Source of the DNA: Macquaria australasica | Lineage: Eukaryota; Chordata; Actinopteri; Centrarchiformes; Percichthyidae | NCBI GenBank assembly: GCA_005408345.1 | Contig: SEMN01000012.1 | Location: 868,001 to 932,000 of the forward strand | DNA length: 64,000 bases | Reading direction: 5' to 3' | Made by a program: the position numbers and the translations under genes | The notes under the pieces: model-generated | What the model was told of the DNA's origin: nothing | The model's input: only the letters and a program-made list of their open reading frames with translations | Databases searched by the model: none | Shown: piece after piece, positions 35,154 to 45,945 of the stretch | Layout of the letters: each line of letters opens with the position of its first letter | Numbering within the stretch: position 1 is the first letter of the stretch

Positions 35154-36815
35154 GAATAACACTTTCGAGGTTGGTTGTATGACGGCGTATATGCCGTACA
35201 TTTTGTTCCATTCTCCCCGTTTTCCCGCGCTTTTGGAACCAAACGCTCCATTTATTTAAAAAAAAAAAAAAAAAAAAAGCTGCAAGAATAGTCAGACATC
35301 AAAGAGTTGATAATAACTGCGAGTGTGACAGAGGGGCGAGAGAGGGGAAACTACAGTAGGAAAGAGATTAGTGCATCCAATTTGACAGGAAGGAAGAAAA
35401 GGCGGGTTTTTATGTTGTTTATGTGTTTGTGTGTGTGCGCCTTGCAACTGTAGATAACTGCACCGCCATTAAAAAGTCATTTTATAAATTTTCTTTGGAT
35501 ATTTGTGCTTGCCACTAGAGTTCGATTCCCATTAAAGACTGTCTAATGTCTTATTTAAGCTAGTTTCAAGATTCACCTATTCATAAATTGACTCTTTCAT
35601 TTGCTGCATCTGAAAGAAGGAGTTATCTCGCCCCGGCTGGAGAATGTTCCGCACATTATAGCAGGAACATGTTTTAAAACTTAAATGTGTGAAGAAAAAA
35701 CTTCTTATGATTAACATTTTATTGCAGTGTGGCATAGACAGCCAGTCCCCTGACAGAGATGCACAAGGAAAAAACTCTAACTCCAAATGAGACTGTAATC
35801 CTTTGACGCGCAGAGCAGGAGAGCGAGAAATACATTAATGCTCGGAGAGAGGAAGAAGCGGCGACGACAAACTCTGGCTGGTTGCACGGCGGCTCATTAG
35901 CTGTGTGCACTTTGTGTGTGTTTGTGCATTGGTGAGACTTCTCCCGGATCACACGTTTTAATTGGATTTAAAGTAATGTATGAAACAGCATGTGCTCATG
36001 TTTAAAACAAAACATTTGCACACATTTAAATTCACGCACAGATGACGCATTTTTCTGGTGTGCTGGCTTCTCGCGTACACGAATAAAGCGTCTGAAATGC
36101 TGCGTGTCGTGTCACTCTCTGTCTGTCTAATGAGGTGTAGGCCAATATGTATGTGTGTGTGTGTGTGTGTGTGTAAGTTGAGGTTGAATCTGGAGGAGGA
36201 TGCAGAGAGGAGATGTCTCTGTGAGTGGCTGAGATTTGCCCTGTTAAGACAAGGAGAATGGGACCACTTCAACGTGCTGCTCTCCTGCTCAGACTTGCTT
36301 TACATGCAAAGTGCTGCTCAGGCTCGCTCACAGTTTGGCATTAATCTGCGTTGGGGTTGTCAGTTGTTTACCAGCAGATGCTGACAGCAGTGCGAGTTCA
36401 GCACCAAGGCCAGCAACTGCTAGAGACAGAGGGGGAAGAGACGCATAGTAAAGTCCATTTTGTTATGTGTTTTTGTGCCTTAATGGATCTTCCATTATGC
36501 ATTAGACGTAATATGTAACAGCTCTTCAACCAAATGAATGATAGTAACAGAGGAAGTTAACTTGCCAATGACAATAAACGCTGAGCCCCATGATTCACTG
36601 ACAATGTTCACTCAAAACTATGTCACTATGTCCATTGTTATGCTTTTGTTCCAATTTTAAAGAGATTTGCATACCTGATAATGTCTATCACACAAGGTAT
36701 TCCATGAATCAACTACAAAACAACACTGAGGACTAAGGATGGATAACTTAAAGTGGTTTATTTGCCAACTAATGAGGCATTTGTTGATCTTGTTAGTTAG
36801 CACAAGTCAGAAACC
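35154..36815. other. Intergenic sequence with A21 and (GT)11 tracts
   Basis: An A run lies at 35258-35278 and a GT run at 36152-36174. No gene or repeat family recognised. Confidence 0.55.
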
Positions 36816-37205
36816 TTAAAGCTGCACTAGTCCTTTTTTATATGAACAAAAGTTCAAATCACTATGTGTAAAATGAAAGGTGTTGCTTGTAGTGGCAAAC
36901 ATATCACTCAGGTCTTCAGTCCCTCTCAGGTCAACGGAGCGTTTTAGAATCTTTTAGCTCACTGTTTTGGTTTTCAAGCTCTCATCAACATCGTTTCCAG
37001 ACGTAGCAGGCAGCTCTATGCTACCCAACAAATCAAACGGCAAACAGGCAAAGTTAGCGACAAGCTGGTGAACATTTAGCAGCTAAAGAGACAGATTTCC
37101 CGCAGGAGTTTGTGTAGAGTGAATATTGGACAACCATTTGTCATTTGGAAAGAATTAAGACTCCAAATGAATGCTAATTGTTTGCTAACACTTTTGCTAC
37201 AACAC
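36816..37205 (+). repeat. Family C, copy 5 (long)
   Basis: It starts CTTAAAGCTGCACTAGTCCT and carries GAAAGGTGTTGCTTGTAGTG, CTCATCAACATCGTTTCCAG, GCAGGCAGCT, GCTGGTGAACATTTAGCAGC and GAGTGAATATTGGAC. It ends at TGCTAATTGTTTGCTAACAC. The right TIR is lost. Confidence 0.85.
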
Positions 37206-38549
37206 ATTTATGAAGTAATAATATATATAAAATTTAAAATTAATACAAGTTTGAGAACAGTTTCTGACTAAAGATTTGTTCACGCCACCACTAGTGAGAG
37301 CAGAATTTGGGTCAGAAATCATTTGTAAAGTGCAAAGTAAATTTGCGTGAAGCTTTAGAGGTAGGATTCCACTTTAGTGACCTTTGACATATGAATTCGC
37401 ACCACTGACCAACTGCAAACCGTCTTCACAGTGCTGAGGATTGAGGGAACGGATGGAAGTGGAAGGTTCAAAATGGAGGCAACTATCATATTAGCTGTGA
37501 TGCACTATCCAATTTTATATAACCCTTGATATCTACATAAGTCACAAGGATTTTGCTGTGCCTCTTTGTAACAGCATTGTAGCCTATACCTCAATAGACT
37601 TGAATCAGCCTGGAAAAACAAAAACCTGTGTCTTAATTAATCCCTTGTCCTCTCACACACAAGCTTATCTTGAATTGTAAAGACACTCTGTGCTCTTGAC
37701 AAGTTTTTGTCTCAAAGACATGATGCCACCAGTATGGAGTAGGAACTCAGGGATTTGATAATCACCTCTTGTGCCCCACACCTCTGTGCCATTCAGCACA
37801 GCTGCTGCTCATCAGCAATCGTCTTAGCAGCCTACAAAAAGAGTAGAAGGACAATCAAAGGTGAGCATCTGTGAAGCCCGGGCCGCTCCAGCTCACACAC
37901 TTCTTTTGTTTCTCTGCAAAATTGTCCCCGGAGGATGTATAAATACCGCCAAGGTGACTGCACTGCCAGCACATCTCCCCTAACTCCCAGCCATTGAGTT
38001 TTGGCTCCAGTATTCTCCCTCGCTCTGGTGCACTAGACCTCCAAGGCAGCTAAAGTCTTTCTCATGTTTCTTAAACTTATGCACTCTTGTTTGCATGCAG
38101 TCAATAAATGCAGACCAGCAAGGATTATAGTTTGCACCAAGCCTAAGTCCCTATGCATAGAGTACTTTACCCTGCCAGGATTTGCCTATGCCACAATGAG
38201 ATAAAAAGTATGGATTGTGATCTTCAGTTTTGAATGGAGAAAACACAGATTAATGAGCCCTCCTGCAGTTTGTCTACAGACCAAAACAAAAGCCAACTAA
38301 AGTGAATGTAATTGAAAGTGCAAAACGTTGACCTGCACTTCACACAAGGTGGACAAACTCTTGCAAACACTTCAGAAACTACTGACGAACTTTGGTGTTA
38401 CATCTGACACTCTGTAAGCACTTTATCCTAGAACCTTGTCTAAACATCACACTGTCGTTGATAAAGGTTTAATTATGCAGATTTTCCTGTGATAAGAAGA
38501 AGCAAGTTTGATTATATCAAATAATGACTCATGGGCCGTGACACTGTGT
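37206..38549. other. Intergenic sequence
   Basis: A TATAAATA word (37938-37945) sits in a GC-richer context. No coding signal recognised. Confidence 0.5.
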
Positions 38550-38690
38550 CCCAAATTATACTGCAGACTAACAGTATACAGTATGAACTACATACTGCAG
38601 TAACTGTCACAATATTATTTTATGTATGTATATTTGGGCTCATACTTTAAGAGGCAACCTATTAACAGTCTGCCTACAAAACACGCACAT
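38550..38690 (+). repeat. Repeat family E fragment (GTGTCCCAAATTATACTGCA)
   Basis: GTGTCCCAAATTATACTGCA, GACTAACAGTATACAGTATG and AACTACATACTGCAGTAACT resemble the end of the element seen inverted at 45.78-45.94 kb. Both have a GTGTCCCAAnT...CTGCA...TAAC terminus. Confidence 0.45.
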
Positions 38691-39765
38691 CTTTCTTGTC
38701 CTGGTGCTTTGTCCAAAAGCTGTAATTGTGATTTCTGCCTCCCAAGGACTCGCAACAGTGCTGAACACTCCCTTTTCCATCCCAGGTAGAGAGGTATTAG
38801 ACACCTCTGGTAATAAAATAGAAATCTTAAAGAAACCTATTGTGTTTTACTGTTATGTTTTGCAAACTTGGCTTATTTCACACAAAAAGATGTTTAGGCT
38901 TATACAGGAAACATGAGTTTAAATAATAAATTAGTTCACTTTATTGCCATTAGTCAGGGGAGCTTATACTGCAACAGGACCAACATTCACTACAGCATAC
39001 TGATAAAACCATGATATATGCACTATTTGTATATTTGTTTCCAATTTTCAGAAACAAATTGACATTTTAGGTTGTTACTTTTTATATATATTTGTATATG
39101 CATTCATTTTTTCGCCTACTTGTATGTACATAATAGTTATATGTCTATGTTCAGCCTTGTTTTTAGCTGAATGTCTATTTATATCTCCTGAAAAGTGTTC
39201 TTGGAACTGTGTGTAAGTGTAATTACACTGAGTAGCACTCGAAACCGCAGTCAAATTCCTTGTATGTGTACACATACAAGCTAATTTTGATTCTATAATA
39301 AAACACTAAAATACGCAAAATACCATAAATATAAAAAGACAAGTTAAAACCAAAGTGTACCTAAATGAAACAATAACCTGAAAACAAATTGTTGCGTATT
39401 TCCGTCTGGTAAAAAGCTCATGAACTGGATTTGTACGGGACTGATCATAAGATAGTAGTATGAAGTTGCCAATGAATAACTGACTGCCATGTTTGTTATG
39501 CTGTAAGTACCTGAAAAATGGCCTTCCCCTGAAACCAAAATGCAAGGCACACAAACCAGGGATCAGATTAGATTTATAATACACACCTAACAAGATAAAT
39601 GGAGACAGTGATGCATGCTGCACAACATGACCCTCCCTCCAGTTTCTTCCATACAGCAACATCCTGAATCACAAACAGCCCATCTGAAACAGATACTCAC
39701 ACTTCGGTGTGGTTCATTTAAAAACTTTTAAATTTACTTACTGAACCAGACCACAATACAAAGTG
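38691..39765. other. Intergenic sequence
   Basis: A minus-strand frame of 118 codons (39306-39662) shows no recognisable domain. Nothing else was recognised. Confidence 0.5.
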
Positions 39766-39895
39766 CAGACTCTTAAGCTTTTGGACAATGACGAATTTTC
39801 TATTGATTTGGCTTTGTACTCAAGAACAATTGGATTTAAAATGAAACAATGACTGAGGTTAAAGTGCTGATTTCCAGCTTTAATGGTGTTTGAGG
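39766..39895 (+). repeat. Fragment of a common fish repeat (GGCTTTGTACTCAAGAACAA)
   Basis: TTTTGGACAATGACGAATTT, GGCTTTGTACTCAAGAACAA, AAATGAAACAATGACTGAGG and TTAAAGTGCTGATTTCCAGC follow the wording of a repeat frequent in fish genomes. A related inverted phrase, AAAATCAGCACTTTAACTTC, lies at about 40879-40898. Confidence 0.5.
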
Positions 39896-42800
39896 TAACT
39901 AAATTCGCTAAACCCCTTCCCCAATAAGAGCGATAGTAAGCATTTAAAGGCTTTGGAAGGTTGTTTTTTTTTGCCTTTCCAACACCAAAAACACAAAAGC
40001 AAAAAGTGTAAGCAATAGATTAAACTGTGTGTGTGTGTGTGTGTGTGTGTCATTACTACATTATTTTGTGAGGTTACAGGTTACATTAGAAAAATACCTG
40101 TTCAGGACCGGAACATATCCTGTGGGAGCCAAGATGCTGGTACATCAGAGTTTTGACGCTAATGTCATCTCTGTCCTGCTTTTTGGGTTTGGGAAAGTTC
40201 ACACTCCAGCAACTTCAGCCAGATTTGTGTTAGATAGTGTAACGTTTCCCAAACTAATTCAAATCCTTTCTTGTAAAAGTAAAGCATACTTAAAAATACA
40301 AACATTAAAGCATAAATCTAACCACTGTGTTGCTTGTCCAATAATGTTTTCTGTAGTAAGAAAACCATTGAAAGGTTACGTTAGAACACGTAACATTTTA
40401 AATACATTTTTATTTATAATACTATATATACTTCTGCATGGATCATCAACTGGGGAGAAGTCTGACCTTTTACTTGGGACATGTAGCTTTAGTCTCAGTA
40501 TTTTAGGATTATATCATGTATGAAGCCATCGTGTTATTATTAAAGACCATTTTACAGAGTAGTCGTTTTAAAATGTCAGATTTTAGCATCAGCATTAGCT
40601 TACGTTAGCTACCTACAGCTTATGAAATCAGCTAGTGAAAATTGTCATTTCAGCCGTCAAAATACGTGGTTGTCGGCTAAAAATGAGGCGCCTGGTTTAA
40701 TTTACTTCTGTGGTAAAACCAAAGACCTATTGTTTCAAAAAATTACTAACAATTTTGAGTGTTAAATCTGCCACTGTTATTATAAACCACATATGTGCCT
40801 GCGAGAGAAACCGAAAGCTCAACGGCCCATCGTAACCCTTTTTTGTACATTTTTTAACAATGCAGAATGACAATTTCAAAATCAGCACTTTAACTTCAAA
40901 GTCTTTGTAAAATCCAGTGTTCTGGAGTACTTAAAGGCAGCACTGGAAGAAGTAACCAGTTCAGTCAGTTTCTTGAAATTAGCCAGTGTCTCTCTCTCCC
41001 AACTGACTGCCTTCAAAGCGTGCTTAAAAGTCACACATCGCCCCTTTCATTTCTTCACTCTGAGGTAAAGGTTGCACAAGTGTTATGCCCAGTGAGAAGC
41101 ATTAGCGGTTAACGCACTTGCATAAATCATCCCTCATCGACCGCGCCGCCTCGCAGATTTATTTGAAATTGCGGCGAGTCCATATTGTATGAGGCTGGCA
41201 CAGACAAAAACATGTCATACTCAATCCTGTTTCACTGATGGACTTTTCTGGACTGTTGGAGAGGCTCTTGTCAAGATTATTTCCAATCATGGAGGAGCAT
41301 TTATTATCGGCGACCTCTTATCTCTCCCTCCCTGTCAGATAATGACAGTGCTAGAGAAACAACGGGTGACCTTCATCGAAACTCTCCACTGGGGAGAGTC
41401 TGACAACTGTTGTGCATGCATTCATGGCATTTCATGCTTGTGTCACTCCTGATAGACGTTGGTTGTAATGTGGAGGAAATCACAGGGTTTACTGCAAACA
41501 TAGTGTTTCCCTTTCTACTTTATTGCCTCTTTTCACTCCTTTTCTTCCCCCACTCTTTTCATCTCCTGATATTTTTTCTTTTTTTTTTTTTGTGACAATT
41601 CTCAGAGTCAAGCTTTAGATTAACTGCTTCCATTCATTAACAAATCCAATATTTCAAGCTGAGTGAATTCCCATTATTTTTTTCCGGAGACTGAACTCTG
41701 CCATGCATTCATTTAATTCCCCCATGTATGAAATAATATCCTGCCTAGCACAGCCAAGCCATTACGGCTAGTGTTGCTGTGGCATGATAAGTGGATGTAT
41801 AAGGAACAATGATTAAATGATCTCAGCAGCCTTCCTCCCACTCCCTCATTAAGGGTTTTCCCTACTCCTTTCCAATACAATACACACCAAGGACCTTTTG
41901 ACTACAGCATTAGACTGGGGCTTTGTATTGAATGTTTTGAAACCAAGAGTGAAAAATAAAAAGAGTGTTTTCTAAGAACAGAAAGTCTTGACAAGCACGT
42001 CAGCAAGGTTTTTGATGGTGTACTGGTGTTTAAAATTGGCCAATAAATTCTGCTTTTGTTCTCAGCTTAGCCTTCCTCTTAAAGGTAAATTCAGTTTTTT
42101 TTGTCAACACGGGTCCTACTCTCATATTTTCGTAAGGGCAAGGACTTCCTACAGCTTTCCAATTTCTCCTCACTTATTAGCCGACAATATCAATTTATCA
42201 GTCGGTCTCTTATCACTATCGACAAAAACATGAGAATAACACCCAAGTATCCCTTTAATCCTCAAGAAAACCTTGGTAAGTCATTGTCTGCTAATGATGG
42301 GATGTGGTCGCCAACTCTTCGTCCCTCTTCATGCTTGCGGATTTGTTATTAACCTTTAGCACAGTTAAAATGTTCAAGCTTACACGGCTAGAGGCAAAGC
42401 AAAAGCAAAGCAAACCCCAGGATGAGATCCGCCTCTCAGAGATGCTGATTCACTCCTCCAGGACTCAAACCATAGAAGCAGGCGCTTTGTGACTCCCATT
42501 GATTTTTAAGGGGCAGTTTATTCCACTGACTCTGGGAATGATTTACATTATCTCCGCAATTAGCAAATGAGAGTGAAATCTGCTGCGTTTTCCTCGTCAC
42601 CCATCCTTTCCTAGCTCCTAACTCCCCTGAGTTAGCGTTTATGCAGTGCTAGGCCAGTATGCCCATCCCCCGGTTTCATTCATTTAGTTTTTAATCACTT
42701 TCGATTAGATTTTTGCCTATTAGCTTGGGTTTAGATTCAGAGGATCAGCAGAGTTGATTTTCCCTCAATGAGATGCTCATACATCAGTGTCAGACCAGCA

Positions 42801-43206
42801 GCCATTTTATCTCTGAATGAAAAATAAATAATGAGCTGTCTGTTGAGCCCTGGCAGGAGAAATGCACCCATCAATAGGTCCTCTCCCACCACCAGGCGAT
42901 GAACTCCCCGTGGAGAGTTTCAGAAAAACGCTCACTCAAATAAAACTGCGCCGCTTCTCTTAAACCTTTGTTTTTCCAGATATCATGTTGTCAAGTACAA
43001 TTCTCCAGTGTCACAAACACTGACTAATAACTGCAACAATTTAAACAAACCACAAGAGCACCAGCTATTATGCTGTAACTTTGCAAAGTCATTTCAGTTT
43101 TGAGGCTTATCAAAGTTTTCTCTTTTAAAGTTGAAATTTGTAACTTTCTGTAGGTTCCAACATCAGCAAAGAAGGAGCTAGTGTTGTGCTTGTTAATGTG
43201 TTTCAC

Positions 43207-43246
43207 CTGGTGGTTGGTATGTAAATATTACCATCCAACCAGGTAT
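43207..43246. repeat. Short imperfect inverted repeat
   Basis: CACCTGGTGGTTGGTA and TACCATCCAACCAGGT are near-complements separated by about 9 bases. They form a potential hairpin with two mismatches. Confidence 0.6.
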
Positions 43247-43341
43247 GTAAAGGGGGATGAAGCCTACCTAACAAACGCGATCTACAAACCTATATTTCAG
43301 TATTTCACATATTAACTTAAAAGGTGATACATATATCAGTA

Positions 43342-43410
43342 GTGTGTTTACAGCTTGTTTCCGCAGCCTCCAAGTGGCCAAAAAAATCAGTTATTGCAGG
43401 TTAAAGAGTT
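43342..43410 (+). repeat. Family C fragment 6 (right end)
   Basis: GTGTGTTTACAGCTTGTTTC, CGCAGCCTCCAAGTGGCCAA and ATTGCAGGTTAAAG match the right terminus of the full copy at 61.4 kb. Confidence 0.65.
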
Positions 43411-44814
43411 TAGGATTTAATATACAATATTAAGAGATTATTCAAAGTATTTCTGAGCTGACGTATAACCCTCGAAATGTGTGGCTGAAATTGACAAACC
43501 TCCAATTCTCCAGTGTTTACAGAATATAAATTAATTTCACATACATAACCAGTGCTGTCCCCAGAGGGGCTGAACAATCTAATAAAAAAGACAGTTTAAG
43601 TGGCTCCGTAATTCCTAGGTATATGGTCTCACAAGATAATAAAAAACATTTCCAATTATGCAATACTGATATTAACCTTTGAACTTGCTGTTTGGTCCTC
43701 GACCTGCAAAAGTCAAACTCTTGTCTCACCTTTCCTTTTTTTTTGCTTTTGGTACGGTGGCCCTCTCACATGTAACTGTCAAAGAGATGCGAGTTGACGG
43801 CTGGAGAGAATACGTGAGAGAGGGAGAGAAAGCAGGTGTGAGGATGCTGTGGGAGGACGGGGGACATCAACATGCCATTGTTTACACAGAGGAGACAGGC
43901 ATTTTCTGTGTCTCACTTGTGTAGCTTTCGCGGATTCTGAAGCCAGTTTCTGTTTCGTGAAACTTTTGAACTCGTGAAATTTTTTTAAAGACCACTTTGC
44001 TTACAGCTCATTTATTCAAAACAGTAAAAAAAAAAAAAAAAGTCACAGGGATGTTTCTGTGAAATATTCATGGCTTTCATTGATTCCCATGGCTCTCGGC
44101 TGTGCCTGACTGGTTGAGAAATGTCTGGAATTATGCTATGCTAGGGTGAGGTTAGACAAGTCTGACTTGTCAGGATAGCTGGACCTGTTCACTAATGAGC
44201 AGCTGGGCCCAGCCAGCTACAGCCGCCTGGATGTCTTCACTCGCCTGCAGCCGGGGCTCTTGTTATGCTCAGGTATTTATAAGAATAGCCCGGCAATCAC
44301 AAAGAGATGTCAAGCTTGGGCTCTAGAGAACACTGGATACCTTATTAGTGCTGTAAGAGTCAGCCAGGCAGAATTCAACAAGAAATCGAAGGTGCCAAAA
44401 TTGGATAAGAATTACAAAGCATGTGACCGTCCGTCAACCTCTTCTTACATTTTTATGTGTGCGACCAGAAATGGCTTCATTATATGTTGTTAGAGCTGCC
44501 ACCAGAAAATTGACTATATGACGAGATATCTATTGGCTTTTGTGTTTTGGTTTGAAAGAGGGTTGGAATTGATTATGCTAATATTATGAGTCATAGCAGG
44601 GTCCGTGCCTCTTTTGGTCTGTCCATCTGTGTTGTGACTGGCTATCCTTTGGGATGAATTTACCTACATGCTTCAAATTTGTCTGACCTGTCACTATCGA
44701 TCTGTCGGCCAGATCTCTCCTCTGCTTTGGGGGACATTTATTGCAGCGCATGATTTCCCATTTGACTGAAGCAATAATAGCATGAAAATATAAGTAAATA
44801 TATATATATTTTTT

Positions 44815-45346
44815 GCCATGCTAGTGGTGCAGCTCTACAATATAATGAAATATCTCAACAAATACCAAATGGATTGCCATTACATTTTGTACAGCTATTC
44901 ATGGTCCCCAGAGGATGAATCCTACTGAATTTGGTGATCACATAACTTTTCCTCTAGTGCCACCATGAAGTTGTCATGTTTTGGCTTTTACTTAAATATC
45001 TCAACAACTATCAAATGAATTGCCCTGAAATTTAGTACAGATATTCATGGTCCACAGAGGGTGAATCCTACTGAATTTGGTGATCCCCTGACCTGTCCTC
45101 TAGTGCCACCAGCAGGTCAAGGTTTTAACTTATCCAGTGAAATCTAATGACATTCCCATCAGCTTCGACTGTACTTTGTATTTAGTGCTAATTAGCAAAT
45201 GTTAGCTTGCTATCATGCTAAGCTAAGATGGTAAACATGATAAACATTACACCCTCAGTATGGTAGCATGCTGATGATTGCATTTAACTCAACACTGTGC
45301 TTAATTACAGCTTCACGGAGCTGCTAGAATAGCTGCAGACTATTAA
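44815..45346 (-). repeat. Dispersed repeat family A, copy 5 (near full length, inverted)
   Basis: On the plus strand it reads backwards through the family. Two copies of a subunit with CAACAAATACCAAATGGATT / CAACAACTATCAAATGAATT, ATTCATGGTC and CTACTGAATTTGGTGATC (44855-44990 and 44998-45115) come first. GACATTCCCATCAGCTTCG, AGTGCTAATTAGCAAATGTT, CATGCTGATGATTGC and GCAGACTATTAA follow. It is the most complete copy in the window. Confidence 0.85.
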
Positions 45347-45545
45347 AAGTAATGGTTAGCTTAGCTTAGCACAAGGACTGGAAACAGCTAGCCTGACTCT
45401 GTCCACAGGTAACTAAAACAGCACCTCGTAAGCTCACTAATTATCATGTCATCTCGTTTGTTTAATCTGTACAAAAACTTAAGTGAAAAATGTGTTGGTG
45501 CTATTTCTCAGCCAGGACCAGTTACCAAGCAACCAGCAGACAAGT
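45347..45545 (+). repeat. Fold-back family B, copy 4 (partial)
   Basis: GGTTAGCTTAGCTTAGCACA, AGGACTGGAAACAGCTAGCC, TGACTCTGTCCACAGGTAAC, AGCACCTCGTAAGCTCACTA and CTCGTTTGTTTAATCTGTAC form the interior of the left arm of family B. It directly abuts family A copy 5. Confidence 0.75.
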
Positions 45546-45779
45546 TGTGTCCCAGAATCCATATTACACACTACAAGCAGGTTTTGAGTATGTTGACAAA
45601 ATTAGGTACACTCAAAAAAGTCAATATACATTTAAAAAGTCTTTGATTTTTGAGGGTGCTGTTGATGTACACTATTCTCCTACAATACATCGCACCAAGG
45701 AAATGGAGGAGCTGCTCACAGCTGGAAATAAACAGTTCCAGGAACATCTAAGAAAAGAAAAAATAAAGTAGAAAATAAC

Positions 45780-45945
45780 ATATCACAGTGCACAAATTGC
45801 ATAATGTCCTGTTAGTATATAACAACATAGTTTATTGATTTCTTGAATACAAACACAAAACAGTATACTATTAAGATTATAGGATATATTGAATACAGTT
45901 AGTATGCAGTTTGGAATTGGGACACAGCTTTTGTCTTGTTAAAAG
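45780..45945 (-). repeat. Repeat family E, inverted copy
   Basis: It runs from ACATATCACAGTGCACAAAT through CATAGTTTATTGATTTCTTG and ACAGTATACTATTAAGATTA to TAGTATGCAGTTTGGAATTG and GGACACAGC. Its end is the inverted form of the GTGTCCCAATT terminus seen at 38.56 kb. Confidence 0.45.

Larger units (their letters stand above)
39896..44814. other. Intergenic sequence with a (GT)12 tract and a family C end
   Basis: A GT run lies at 40026-40050, a T run near 41579-41591 and A16 at 44026-44041. A 164-codon plus-strand frame (40029-40523) starts inside the GT run and has no recognisable domain. AT-rich, ATTA-containing unique sequence at 41.6-41.85 and 42.5-42.9 kb could hold non-coding regulatory elements, but nothing diagnostic is visible. 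Confidence 0.45.

Noticed and set aside
39306..39662. 118-codon minus-strand frame
   Set aside because: The sequence is AT-rich, hydrophobic at its end, and matches no family known to me. There is no acceptor or donor arrangement like that at 31.1 kb.
40029..40523. 164-codon plus-strand open frame
   Set aside because: It starts inside a (GT)n run and the peptide has no recognisable domain. Codon use looks random, and neighbouring phrases belong to repeat-like DNA.
45490..45771. 93-codon frame ending in a Lys/Glu-rich tail
   Set aside because: It begins within fold-back family B copy 4, so it is most likely a chance extension of repeat sequence.
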